A stretch of 21,537 bases of DNA, taken from IMG/VR virus record IMGVR_UViG_3300045135_003619, positions 1-21,537 of that record; one strand, written 5' to 3'. The position numbers and the translations under genes are program-made. The notes under the pieces were generated by a model, which had not been told where the DNA came from, searched no databases, and saw only the letters and a list, made by a program, of their open reading frames with translations. Of this stretch, positions 13,891 to 21,537 are shown piece by piece (the stretch's first letter is position 1; every line of letters begins with the position of its first letter). The stretch comes from a virus.

Positions 13891-16332
13891 TTAGATCACC
13901 TGACCCCGGCGCCGCCCATCGGCCACGCTTTCTTTGGCAATACGCGCAATCTCCGGAATGGCCGCGCGCAGTCGCGCATCAATCTGCTCGGCCACACCCA
14001 TCTGCGCCCCGCGCGCGTCGATGTTCACGGTCACGCTCGAACCAGCGCTGGCACCACGTCCATAACCGGCCGCCTCGCGCCGGCTCAGCACCCGTTCCCC
14101 GCGCTGCAGGATCGTCGGGACCTCATCGGGCTTGAGACCGGCCCAGCCTCCCCCATGCATCCGGGGCGCCCCGGCAAAGGCCAGGGCAGGAACAGACCGG
14201 GCATGTCCCGAGAGCCCCACGATCCCCCCGGCATGCGAGACAGCCGCTGCGAGCGGCCCGCCGCCGAAGATGCCCGAGAGCGCATTGGCCAGCGGCCCCA
14301 GCACAGCCCGCTTGAATGATAAGACCGCCAGGTCCGCCAGGATTGAGCGCACGAGGCTCTTGAAGTCGAATTTGCCGGTTTCGACAAAACTCCGAAACGC
14401 GCTTTCCGCGCCCCTGAAGGCGCCGGTCAAGGTTTCGCCGAGGCCTTTACCCCAATTCAGCGCATCCGTGGCATAGGCCTGAAGGGATTCGGACACTGCA
14501 CGCCACCCGGTAGCGATCCGTTCTCCAGCGCTCCCGGCAGCACCTCCTGCACGCCCCATGGCATCCGACAGCCGATCCGCAGATGCCGTGGCCTCATCCA
14601 GCGCTGCCGCACCGTCTTCACCGGTCCCCGCCACCGCATCCCGAAGTGCGTTCCAAGAAGTCAGTGGGGACATTGCGCCATTGGCAAGATCAGTGGCAAT
14701 CTGACGGTAGGTATTCGCGGTGGCCAGAGCCTCAGAAGCGGCATCATTGAGGCCAAAGTCTGGGACCGTGATTGGATTGGCCTCAAATGCCCGCCGGAAC
14801 GCCTCAGCCGCGGCCGTGCCGGCGTCAGCCGCAGAACCCGCAAAGGGGTTTTCCAAATCGCCTAGGCTGATCTCGCCGATCTGACCAAAGGCCGTCTCGA
14901 TCCCGACAGCCGCGAGCGCGTCCCGAATGCTGCCGGTAAAGGCATCGACACGGCGAATGACGCCGTTCAGCATCGCCTCGATCCCGTCGATCATCCGATT
15001 GGCCGCGGCATAGACCATCTCGCCGATCACGCTCGGCAAGCGGCCCCAGATGGCGCGCACGGCCGCGAGCGCCCCCTCGAATGTGTTTGCCGTGGCGTTG
15101 CCGAAAGACACCACGCTTTCAATAGCCGAGGCCATGCCAGCGGCCGCGTCCGCCTTGAGGTCAAAGAACATCGCGGTGGCGCGCGCGCCCGCCGCAGAGG
15201 CGCCCATGCGGATCCGCTCCCAGACCTCGATCGCCACATCCTTCAAAAGCCCCATGGCGTCGCCAAAGCCGCCCGCGCCCTCCATGAGCCGGGTGAACCA
15301 GTAGACAAGCTCTCCCGCCCCCACGATGAGCGCCCCGATCCCGGTGCGAATGAGCGCTCCGCGCAAAAAGGCCAGCGCGGTGGCAAGCCCGCGCACCGAG
15401 AGTGCCGCGGCCGCCAGTCCTGCCACCCACCGGCCAGCGAGGAAGGTTGCAAAGGTGCTCGCATAGATCGCCAGCCGGTCCAGATTGGCGAGCACCGCAT
15501 CAAAGGCTTGGGCAATCGGGCTAGTGCTGGACGCAAGGGCGACAAACGCATTGGCCACGGCCTCAAGGGTCGGGGCAAGCGCCACCGCAATCCGGTTGCG
15601 CACCCCGGTAAAGACCTGGCCGATGCTGACCAGCGCGAGTTCCGACCGGCGCATGGCCGCGATGGCGTCCGCATCAAGAACGGCGCCCAGAGCCTGAGCT
15701 TGCGCCCCGAGCCGGGTCATTTCCGCGCCGCCGTTTTGCAGGAGCGGAATGAGCCGCGTGGCATCGGACGCCATGGCTTCGAGATAAAAGGTCATCTCCT
15801 GCTGGCTGACGCCTGCGCGCTCCAGGCTGTCGACATAGAGCTGTAGCGCCTCCGGGCCCGAAAGCCGGGCGAACTGATCGGCTGTCACGCCCACTCGGGG
15901 CGCGATATTCTCGAAGAAGTCGGCCATGGGCCCGCCGCCCGTTTGCAGGAAGTCGCCCACCCGGTCATTTACATCCTGCAGGATCTGGGCGAGCTTCTCC
16001 TGCTCAATCCCCACCGTGGCCGAGGCCGCCGACCAACGCTGGAAGACCTCCGGGCTCGCATTGGCCACCTGAGAGAGCTGGCCGATCTCATTGGCAGCAG
16101 CAACCGTCGAGCGGGTCATCGAGACAACCGCCGCAGCAAGTGCTGTGGCCGCCGCCGTTGCCGCGATCCGCGCGCGCCGGGCAAAGGCCGCCATGCGCGC
16201 ATTGGCCTGGTCCATTTCACGGCTGAGACGGCCGAAGCCCCGCGACCCGGCCTCGCCAACGCCTTCCAGCTCAGCACGCACTTGTCGGCCGCCGGTCGCG
16301 GAGAGCCGGACGGAAACGCGCTTTTCTGCCAT
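13891..16332 (-). CDS. Tail tape measure protein
   Basis: 813-aa protein, Ala-rich and largely helical, with a basic N-terminus, hydrophobic segments near 56-72 and 290-345, and a C-terminal segment WGKGLGETLTGAF, then FKSLVRSILADLA, typical of the lambda-family tape measure C-terminal domain. Its length sets tail length; 813 residues is close to lambda gpH (853). The gene follows the frameshift chaperone pair, the usual lambda-like order. Confidence 0.92.
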   Translation of the reverse strand: MAEKRVSVRLSATGGRQVRAELEGVGEAGSRGFGRLSREMDQANARMAAFARRARIAATAAATALAAAVVSMTRSTVAAANEIGQLSQVANASPEVFQRWSAASATVGIEQEKLAQILQDVNDRVGDFLQTGGGPMADFFENIAPRVGVTADQFARLSGPEALQLYVDSLERAGVSQQEMTFYLEAMASDATRLIPLLQNGGAEMTRLGAQAQALGAVLDADAIAAMRRSELALVSIGQVFTGVRNRIAVALAPTLEAVANAFVALASSTSPIAQAFDAVLANLDRLAIYASTFATFLAGRWVAGLAAAALSVRGLATALAFLRGALIRTGIGALIVGAGELVYWFTRLMEGAGGFGDAMGLLKDVAIEVWERIRMGASAAGARATAMFFDLKADAAAGMASAIESVVSFGNATANTFEGALAAVRAIWGRLPSVIGEMVYAAANRMIDGIEAMLNGVIRRVDAFTGSIRDALAAVGIETAFGQIGEISLGDLENPFAGSAADAGTAAAEAFRRAFEANPITVPDFGLNDAASEALATANTYRQIATDLANGAMSPLTSWNALRDAVAGTGEDGAAALDEATASADRLSDAMGRAGGAAGSAGERIATGWRAVSESLQAYATDALNWGKGLGETLTGAFRGAESAFRSFVETGKFDFKSLVRSILADLAVLSFKRAVLGPLANALSGIFGGGPLAAAVSHAGGIVGLSGHARSVPALAFAGAPRMHGGGWAGLKPDEVPTILQRGERVLSRREAAGYGRGASAGSSVTVNIDARGAQMGVAEQIDARLRAAIPEIARIAKESVADGRRRGQVI

Positions 16333-16380
16333 GGAAAGACGTCCTCAAAGCGTAAGACCTCGTTCCCAATGGAAACGAAG

Positions 16381-16719
16381 TCAGGTCAGGCCTGATCCGG
16401 CCTGTAGGGTTTCATTGATCTTGCGCACCATCACTGCCTCAATGGGTGGCAAGAGTTCTGCGACGATGAGGGGCGAGAGCCCTAGGGCAGCCCCGAGTTG
16501 CAGAGCGGCGCCCATGTCCCAGCCGAGAACCGCGCCGCCGCTCATCCCGCCGGCAACCCGAACCTGGCCACCGAGGCGCTGGACAAGGTCCCAGACTTGC
16601 CAGCCCTCGAGGGTCAGCGGTTTATGGAGGCTACGCGGACATTCCGGGCATGCGGAGGAACATGCCGCGCAATACTCACCGCCCCCGCCGAATTCCCAGT
16701 CGGCGAGAGCGGTCAGGCG
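16381..16719 (-). CDS. Tail assembly chaperone, -1 frameshift extension (gpGT T-part)
   Basis: Open frame of 112 codons read only after a -1 slip near the end of the 121-aa chaperone. The product starts RLTALADWEFGGGGEYC and has a four-Cys cluster C-x2-C-x3-C-x2-C (extension residues 17-27, CAACSSACPEC), then a helical Leu-rich tail ending LQAGSGLT. It resembles the T part of lambda gpGT and other phage tail chaperones made in small amounts by frameshifting. It has no convincing start codon of its own. The fusion would be about 232 aa. Fills what otherwise looks like a 380-base gap before the tape measure gene. Confidence 0.85.
   Translation of the reverse strand, partial: RLTALADWEFGGGGEYCAACSSACPECPRSLHKPLTLEGWQVWDLVQRLGGQVRVAGGMSGGAVLGWDMGAALQLGAALGLSPLIVAELLPPIEAVMVRKINETLQAGSGLT
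16687..16704 (-). promoter_or_regulatory. Possible frameshift-stimulating hairpin
   Basis: GCCGA and TCGGC pair around an 8-base loop about 14 bases downstream of the slippery heptamer on the minus strand. A weak stem, but in the place where a stimulator would be expected. Confidence 0.35.
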
Positions 16720-17078
16720 TTTTTTTCCGCGTCCAGAATGAGCGCGCCCGCGATGTAGTTGGTCTGAAAGGCCTCGAAGATCGGCCAGAGTTCGAGAAGC
16801 GCGTCGATGCCCTCAGTCGTCAGCGGTAGCGGTTTGCCGTCCTCGTCGCCGACGCCTTCCCAGTCCTTGACGACGATCCGGGCGACGGCTTTGGCGACGA
16901 TGCGCGCGAGCTCGTCGTTTGAATGGGCCGCTTCGCCCTCAACCGCCGCCGCGGCGACAATCGCCGGATCGCTCCGCGCAGCCAGCATGATGGCGGTGGT
17001 TAGCGGCTCCACCAGCAGGCGGACGCCATGGCCGAGGTCGAGCCAGCGCGGCTCAGCGGAGAGGTTGAGTTTGAGCAT
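16713..17078 (-). CDS. Tail assembly chaperone (gpG-like)
   Basis: 121-aa protein with a preceding GGAG ribosome site about eight bases from the ATG. It starts MLKLNLSAEPRWLDLGHGV and is helical in the second half, as expected of a tail chaperone that coats the tape measure protein before tube assembly. Near its end the codons GAA AAA AAC carry the -1 slippery heptamer that extends a fraction of chains into the T-part. Lies between the tail tube and the tape measure genes as in lambda. Confidence 0.86.
   Translation of the reverse strand: MLKLNLSAEPRWLDLGHGVRLLVEPLTTAIMLAARSDPAIVAAAAVEGEAAHSNDELARIVAKAVARIVVKDWEGVGDEDGKPLPLTTEGIDALLELWPIFEAFQTNYIAGALILDAEKNA
16719..16725 (-). promoter_or_regulatory. 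Programmed -1 frameshift slippery site A AAA AAC
   Basis: In the chaperone frame the codons read GAA AAA AAC GCC TGA. A AAA AAC is the canonical -1 slippery heptamer. Slipping bypasses the TGA at 16713-16715 and continues 112 codons to 16381. Same logic as the lambda G/T frameshift. Confidence 0.85.
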
Positions 17079-17167
17079 GTATTGAGGTCTCCATTATTCA
17101 TTGGCACAAAAAGCGAAACGATCACGCGGGGCGGCCCGCTCAGGATCGGCCCCCAACCGGGTCACAC

Positions 17168-17182
17168 CTGATCCGCGATCAG
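17168..17182. promoter_or_regulatory. Short inverted repeat upstream of the plus-strand coiled-coil gene
   Basis: CTGATC and GATCAG arms separated by CGC, a perfect 15-base dyad ending just before the AAGAGGAG ribosome site. Could be an operator for the small gene. No promoter pair seen with confidence. Confidence 0.35.
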
Positions 17183-17200
17183 ATAAGAGGAGCGCGCCAT

Positions 17201-17521
17201 ATGGCCGAAGACCCCGACTGGCGTCAGATTTTGGAACTGTCCGTGGCGTTGGAGATCACCAAGTCTGAGCGCGCGAGCCTCAAAGAGCAGGTTGCCTTGC
17301 TTCAGAACCAATTGCGCGAGGCCACGCAGCGCGCCGAAAGAGCGGAAGAACGTCTGCACGACACCACCGTCATGATGGCCACCATAAGCCGCGAGGCGAT
17401 CACCGCCCCAGGCCGGTCCATGGCCACCGAAGTGACGATCAACGGCAGATCAGTCCTGCGCCTGAGTAATCCAATCTCCCATATTGAACAAAAGGCAGTC
17501 CGCGCCCGGCGCCATCAATAA
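17201..17521 (+). CDS. Small coiled-coil protein (moron)
   Basis: 106-aa protein with a strong ribosome site (AAGAGGAG, about 8 bases before ATG). Residues about 15-65 are a coiled coil (SERASLKEQVALLQNQL, then EATQRAERAEERL). The second half is basic and Ser/Arg-rich. Not recognised as a named family. It lies on the opposite strand between the tail tube and chaperone genes and converges on the tail tube stop with a seven-base overlap, so it is probably expressed independently of the late operon, perhaps in the lysogen. Confidence 0.65.
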   Translation: MAEDPDWRQILELSVALEITKSERASLKEQVALLQNQLREATQRAERAEERLHDTTVMMATISREAITAPGRSMATEVTINGRSVLRLSNPISHIEQKAVRARRHQ

Positions 17522-18456
17522 GCATCACGCTCATTGACCAACGTGACAGTGCACATACGGCCCGCGACGGGGTCGCTGGCCGCCTGCCAATCGAAGGTTG
17601 CTTGCACACCCTGTGGACCGGAGATCTCCACACGTGGCCGCGGAAGATAGACGGCATGGGCTGTCAGCGTCAGGCTTTCGCCCGTTGCCAGCGTGTAGGA
17701 AAACTCAAGCTCGCAGGCCTCACCATTGATCGCCTGTTGCACCAGCGTCTGGTCCGCGAAGCGCACAACGACATTGCCCGTGAGCGCCGCGATCGATGGA
17801 TCCGCCCCGTCAATCTTGCCATCTGCGCGGATTGTCTCGATGCGGTCGAGATTGTTGGCATAGGTCAGATCGGCGGAGACAACATTGCCAATGTTCGCGC
17901 CATTCCGCGTGATCGCTCCGTTGAAATGCCCAAAGCGCTTCAGCGCGATGTTAGCCGGTGTACCTACCGCGCTTGTCGTGGCGATGGCCTCGCCCTGTGC
18001 CACGATACTGGCCGTTGCCGTCAGCAGCCCTGAGCGCGCCATCTGCCAGTTGATGCTGTCCACCATGCAGCCGGAATACATCGCATAGCGCGGCACCTCT
18101 GGCATGCCGGTCTCGACTGAGAAGCTGGGCAGCGCCCAGTTTCCGGAGCGGAACTCATGCGTGTAGGGGGCATCGGCACCCGTTGTGGTGGGCGCGCCAA
18201 AAGCAGCCTTCAGCCAAAAGCCAAACGCCTCGGCATCGATCGGGATCACCACGTCGCCATCCGCCGTCACCGCATCCTTGATCGGCGCCTGAGGATCACG
18301 GCCATAGCCTAAGAGTTCTGAGGTCTGCAGCGGTTGCTCAGCCCCCAGCGTCGTGCTGGCAAAAGGCATCTTGGTGTAGCCGCTCGCAGGCGGCGTGCCG
18401 TATGTCGTCTCGAACGCAAGCGCCATCTGCGCCCGTGCCCCTTGGGCTCGTGCCAT
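17515..18456 (-). CDS. Major tail tube protein (gpV-like)
   Basis: 313-aa beta-rich protein with the N-terminal ALAFETTYGTPPASGYTKMP and C-terminal region of the phage tail tube family (PF18906-like). Residues about 80-150 contain a long loop with many Pro/Gly, as in other tube proteins. Forms the hexameric rings of the tail tube. Upstream of the chaperone pair, as in lambda-like phages. Confidence 0.88.
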   Translation of the reverse strand: MARAQGARAQMALAFETTYGTPPASGYTKMPFASTTLGAEQPLQTSELLGYGRDPQAPIKDAVTADGDVVIPIDAEAFGFWLKAAFGAPTTTGADAPYTHEFRSGNWALPSFSVETGMPEVPRYAMYSGCMVDSINWQMARSGLLTATASIVAQGEAIATTSAVGTPANIALKRFGHFNGAITRNGANIGNVVSADLTYANNLDRIETIRADGKIDGADPSIAALTGNVVVRFADQTLVQQAINGEACELEFSYTLATGESLTLTAHAVYLPRPRVEISGPQGVQATFDWQAASDPVAGRMCTVTLVNERDAY

Positions 18457-18480
18457 GGTGTTCTCCTCGGGTTGTAGGGG

Positions 18481-18900
18481 TCAGGCCAGCGGGTCGGCCG
18501 TGGAATAGTGCAAGACGACCGGAATAACCGCTGCCTTCAGGCTTGCCGCGCCCTCGACAGGCAGATCGACAGGCTGCGGGGCTTTAGCCTCAACCCATTC
18601 GCAGAGGCTGCCTAGCGTTCGGTCGGCGGCGAGCACCGTGCCGATGCTGGCGGTCAGCGTGTCGAATAGGACATCACGGTCAGGGCCTTGAACGACCGCC
18701 TCGATTTCGGCGCGGTGCTGGTAGTGATAGGCGAGCGGCGATAGCGTAACCTCGGGCTCCCCCGGTTCACCGTCTCGCAGGATCAGCAGGCCCTCGGTCG
18801 GCACGCGATCAGGCAGTACGTCGCCGCGCAGGGCCGTTGCGGGCAACGCCGAAAGCCGCGCGTGCAGCGCGGCGAGGATGGTTTCGCGGGGGGTGGGCAT
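18481..18900 (-). CDS. Tail terminator / gpU-like protein
   Basis: 139-aa protein in the gpU position, before the tail tube. The N-terminal helix (MPTPRETILAALHARLSAL) followed by beta strands and HYQHRAEIEAVV fits tail terminator proteins that cap the tube. Proteins of this size in Rhodobacterales phages have also been given unrelated enzyme names, which I do not accept here. Assignment is by position and fold type. Confidence 0.68.
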   Translation of the reverse strand: MPTPRETILAALHARLSALPATALRGDVLPDRVPTEGLLILRDGEPGEPEVTLSPLAYHYQHRAEIEAVVQGPDRDVLFDTLTASIGTVLAADRTLGSLCEWVEAKAPQPVDLPVEGAASLKAAVIPVVLHYSTADPLA

Positions 18901-18911
18901 TTTAGATCCAG

Positions 18912-19415
18912 CTAAACGGAGCCTTCGTCGAGGCGCCTTTTAAGTTCCATCAATTTTGGCGACGTATCGCCCAACTTTGGTTTTGAGTTCTCGAATTCAG
19001 TCTGGATCTCTTCTAGGCGTGACATTACTACTCGATTAACCAAATCGCGAAATTTTGTTTCGGTAAGCTGATGACCTGCACCACCTTCGCCTGCTAATTT
19101 AGGTCGACTTTCGCTACGTTGGGCCTTGATCGCCGCCACCGCAAACCAAACCAGTCTCGGAGTCCATTTCTCTCCAATAGCGGTCTTGATCAAAAGTTTG
19201 TTAAGCAGGCGACTGATTTCAGATGCCGTTCCAATACCATTCTTCTTTGCCGCCTCAATCACAGTTTTTATTCGCACCACTTGCTCTGGCTTCCCATACT
19301 TCAAGAAATCCAGATGCGGCTTGTCTACACTCGCAATCTTCGGCGGATGCTTCTTGTAGATATCCTGCATTTTAACTGGCGGCTCACTGGAACGCTTCTG
19401 CGCGCCACGCTGCAT
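18912..19415 (-). CDS. Inserted gene of unknown function with recombinase-like DNA-binding segment
   Basis: 167 aa from the ATG at 19415, which has an AAAGGTG ribosome site; an upstream TTG at 19454 is possible (180 aa). AT-richer than the neighbours. Lysine-rich. The segment TASEISRLLNKL, then GEKWTPRLVWF, resembles the helix-turn-helix-like recombinase domain of serine recombinases, but the catalytic domain is absent. Sits between the Z-like and U-like tail genes where lambda has none, so it is a likely moron or acquired gene. DNA-binding is inferred. Confidence 0.62.
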   Translation of the reverse strand: MQRGAQKRSSEPPVKMQDIYKKHPPKIASVDKPHLDFLKYGKPEQVVRIKTVIEAAKKNGIGTASEISRLLNKLLIKTAIGEKWTPRLVWFAVAAIKAQRSESRPKLAGEGGAGHQLTETKFRDLVNRVVMSRLEEIQTEFENSKPKLGDTSPKLMELKRRLDEGSV

Positions 19416-19589
19416 TGATCGCACCTTTGCTTTACTCAAAGTGTACCCCGCCAATTCAGTTCCCGTTCACCCGCACCGTACCCGAAAAAGCGAGCGGTTG
19501 CGACTTTTTGTTAGCTTAAAGAATATCATGTAGCTCGTCGCACAGCTGCATTCGTAGGACAATTAATAGACGTTGGACGCGCCCCTGCC

Positions 19590-20216
19590 TTAGCGTCCCT
19601 CTACCCAGCTAGCCACGATTAGCCCCGGAATCGCCGCCTGCGCGTGCTCTGCGTCCCGTGCCAGATCAAGCCGTTTCGCCAGCTTCACCTGCGGCACCAA
19701 CAGAAAAATCGGCACCGTCGCCCTGCCGCGTCCCGTCTTGGACCGTGACGCCACACCAAGCCCGCGACTGTTCAACCGCCCCTCGGCCACCAAGAGGCTC
19801 GGGCCGCGGCGCCGATAGACGAACCGTAACCGCATCCCGCGGCGGCGCTCCCATTCCCCGGGCGTGATACGCCCGCCTTTCAGGCCCTTGCCGGCAGCCG
19901 CAGTCGGGATCGCGAGCCAGAACCCGTCTTTCGACCGGATCAGCGGTCCAGCGTCATGCGCACCGACAATCACTGGGGCCTTCGACCAGACCAACGCGGC
20001 AGCTTTCAAGCTGTCACCAGATTTTGGATAGGTCTGGCTTCGGATCGAGTTCGCCAGCCGCCGCCCGAGCCCCGCTCGCGTGATCTGCCCGCGCCAAGCG
20101 TATTTTAGGCCCGTTCCCGCCTCGCGCATGGCCGTTGTCACAGCCTTCTCGCCAGCTTTGATCTCTGCTGCCATGACGGCAACCAGGTCCGGGGTGATGT
20201 CGAGGCCCAATCTCAT
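19590..20216 (-). CDS. DUF6441 family tail-completion protein (gpZ-like position)
   Basis: 208-aa basic protein recognisable as DUF6441 (MRLGLDITPDLV, GLKYAWRGQITRAGLG, GRRLANSIR). The second half contains many Arg and a long beta region (RLRFVYRRRGPSLL). In lambda the gpZ gene holds this place and acts in joining tail to head. Its start overlaps the stop of the head-tail joining gene by four bases. Confidence 0.8.
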   Translation of the reverse strand: MRLGLDITPDLVAVMAAEIKAGEKAVTTAMREAGTGLKYAWRGQITRAGLGRRLANSIRSQTYPKSGDSLKAAALVWSKAPVIVGAHDAGPLIRSKDGFWLAIPTAAAGKGLKGGRITPGEWERRRGMRLRFVYRRRGPSLLVAEGRLNSRGLGVASRSKTGRGRATVPIFLLVPQVKLAKRLDLARDAEHAQAAIPGLIVASWVEGR

Positions 20217-20524
20217 GCGGGGGTCAGTTCTATCGTCCAGACAAGTCGCTCGCGGTCACGGCGCGGCTCGCCCTGTATCAGGAAGGTCTCCTCGCCGATC
20301 AGGATTTGCTCTTGCGGTCTTGGTTCCGGAATATCCGCCACCCGAACATCGATCCGGGTGGTGTCCGACAGAATCCGCGCCGACCCGAACTCGGTGATCT
20401 CGTCGGGACGGCGCAGAATGCCCCGTGCACGCGTGAACTGCCCCTCGCTGTCCCGATGCCAAATCTCGACCGAGAGATTGGCATCGAAGAACAACAAACC
20501 GAGCGCATCAGCGAAGGCGCTCAT
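20213..20524 (-). CDS. Head-tail joining protein (gpFII-like)
   Basis: 103-aa protein, close to lambda gpFII in length (117) and position. Beta-rich after an N-terminal helix (MSAFADALGLLFFDANLS), with ILIGEETFLIQGEP near the C-terminus. It would attach to the portal/connector so the tail can join. The ATG overlaps the capsid stop (TGATG). Confidence 0.78.
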   Translation of the reverse strand: MSAFADALGLLFFDANLSVEIWHRDSEGQFTRARGILRRPDEITEFGSARILSDTTRIDVRVADIPEPRPQEQILIGEETFLIQGEPRRDRERLVWTIELTPA

Positions 20525-21537
20525 CAGGTGCGCTTGGCCGAGCGCAGCACCTGCGGCCGGGTGCAGATCGGCAGCGGGTTGCTTTCGATCTCAAGGCGCA
20601 CCCATTCATCCCGGTCGCGGTCGGGGATCATGCGCGCATAGAGCGGCAGACCCAGTGTGTTGACCGTCTCAAACGTGTCGGCGGGGGCGTAGTAGATCTC
20701 AAACAGCCCCTCGACGCCTTCAGGATAGAAATACGCCTTGTCAGTCGGCACACCGAAGCCAAGCCCGCCCCGATAGCGTCGGAAAGTGATGCCGCCAAAG
20801 CTGACCTCTTCGCCCACGCGGCCGCGCAGATCTGCCGCCGCGGCGGTATTCAGATAGGTCTCGCGCACCTCCTTGTGGGCCACGAGATCGGCAAAGAAGG
20901 CCGAGCCACATTCGGCGCGCAACTGGACCTGACCAGCTGCCAGCCCGCCGAGGCTGTCCTCGACGCTTTCGATCAGCGCCCGGCAGCGTTTGCGCAGGGC
21001 ACCTGATGCAGGCGACTGGTTATCGAGATCGAAATCAACCTCAGCCGCAGGCGTGATGCCGAACTCTGTATAGTAGTTGATGACCGTGGCGCCGTCCTTG
21101 GGGTCCTTCACCACGCCCTGGATGCCGTTGAAGAGGTGGAATTCAAACGTGGCTTCAGCGTCATTCCGAAGCCGCGCCATCTTGCGGGCCACCTCAGTTT
21201 GCACCTGCTGCACCGCCGTTTCCGATCTGAATTCGCGGATGCCTTGGATCTCGGCGGCCCAGAGCACGTCCTGCTTCTTGAACTGGCGGCAGACGAAAGC
21301 ACGCATATCGCGGCGCTCAGGCACCTGTTGCTCATAGGCCGAACCCCGTTCCGAGAACGGGATCAGCGACAGTGTGCCATCGCGGCTTTCGATCATGACG
21401 GTGCGCTGGCGCACGCCGCGCGAGCCAAAGAGGCCCGCACCCGACAGGATCGCCGGTTTGAAGGGGATGTTTTCCAGAGCCCGGGTGAGCTCGATGATGC
21501 TGAAGGCGTCGCCCTCGAAGATGTCCATGGTTGCCAT
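20524..21537 (-). CDS. Major capsid protein (gpE-like)
   Basis: 337-aa protein complete in the window, starting at its right edge. Matches the lambda gpE family (PF03864) in length (341 in lambda) and motifs: IFEGDAFSIIELTRAL near the start, a GRVGEEVSFGGITFRRYRGG loop in the second half, and YFYPEGVEGLFEIYYAPAD. Forms the icosahedral shell. Decoration protein and protease genes would lie further right, outside the window. Confidence 0.92.
   Translation of the reverse strand: MATMDIFEGDAFSIIELTRALENIPFKPAILSGAGLFGSRGVRQRTVMIESRDGTLSLIPFSERGSAYEQQVPERRDMRAFVCRQFKKQDVLWAAEIQGIREFRSETAVQQVQTEVARKMARLRNDAEATFEFHLFNGIQGVVKDPKDGATVINYYTEFGITPAAEVDFDLDNQSPASGALRKRCRALIESVEDSLGGLAAGQVQLRAECGSAFFADLVAHKEVRETYLNTAAAADLRGRVGEEVSFGGITFRRYRGGLGFGVPTDKAYFYPEGVEGLFEIYYAPADTFETVNTLGLPLYARMIPDRDRDEWVRLEIESNPLPICTRPQVLRSAKRT

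Noticed and set aside
18912-19454. Truncated serine recombinase
   Set aside because: Only a short recombinase-like segment is seen; no catalytic Ser domain and no disrupted remainder nearby, so I list it as an unknown gene.

Overview
The window is the late structural half of a temperate, lambda-like siphophage (prophage). The high GC content and gene style suggest an alphaproteobacterial host, probably Rhodobacterales/Roseobacter group; this is inferred from protein character, not from a search. Almost every gene reads on the minus strand, so the phage runs from the right edge (21537) to the left edge (1). No integrase, repressor, terminase, portal, attachment site, tRNA or rRNA is visible, so neither end of the element lies inside the window.

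Reading right to left: major capsid protein gpE (21537-20524), head-tail joining protein, DUF6441-type tail-completion protein, an AT-richer inserted gene of unknown role (18912-19415), a tail-terminator-like protein, the tail tube protein, and a small plus-strand coiled-coil gene (17201-17521). Next comes a gpG/gpGT-type tail assembly chaperone pair with a clear -1 frameshift slippery site at 16719-16725, then the 813-aa tape measure protein, two minor tail-tip proteins, a DUF6950/gpK-like protein, the 848-aa gpJ-like host specificity protein, and a short fibre with an S74 intramolecular chaperone. The lysis cassette follows: holin, CHAP-like endolysin with peptidoglycan-binding domain and membrane anchor, a small exported protein, i-spanin and o-spanin. 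A plus-strand UPF0149/SEC-C gene (6395-7078) separates this from the last block.

The last block (6312-1) is the unusual part. It is a tightly coupled minus-strand run of nine genes with overlapping or near-abutting starts and stops. It encodes a small beta-rich protein, a short collagen-like protein, a repeat-containing fibre with a calcium-loop motif, a collagen-like fibre with a C-terminal S74 chaperone, and a 302-aa unknown. The last four are a 2OG-Fe(II) oxygenase, a 97-aa cysteine-rich protein whose N-terminal half looks like a tail-fibre repeat and whose last residues are Cys-X-Cys-X-Cys-X-Cys, a second 2OG-Fe(II) oxygenase, and a radical SAM/SPASM enzyme. The arrangement looks like a RiPP-type maturation cassette (precursor plus three modifying enzymes) embedded in a phage fibre operon. 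The best reading is that the phage makes a post-translationally modified, cysteine-rich tail or fibre component. This is inference from gene content and is the main candidate for a previously undescribed system.
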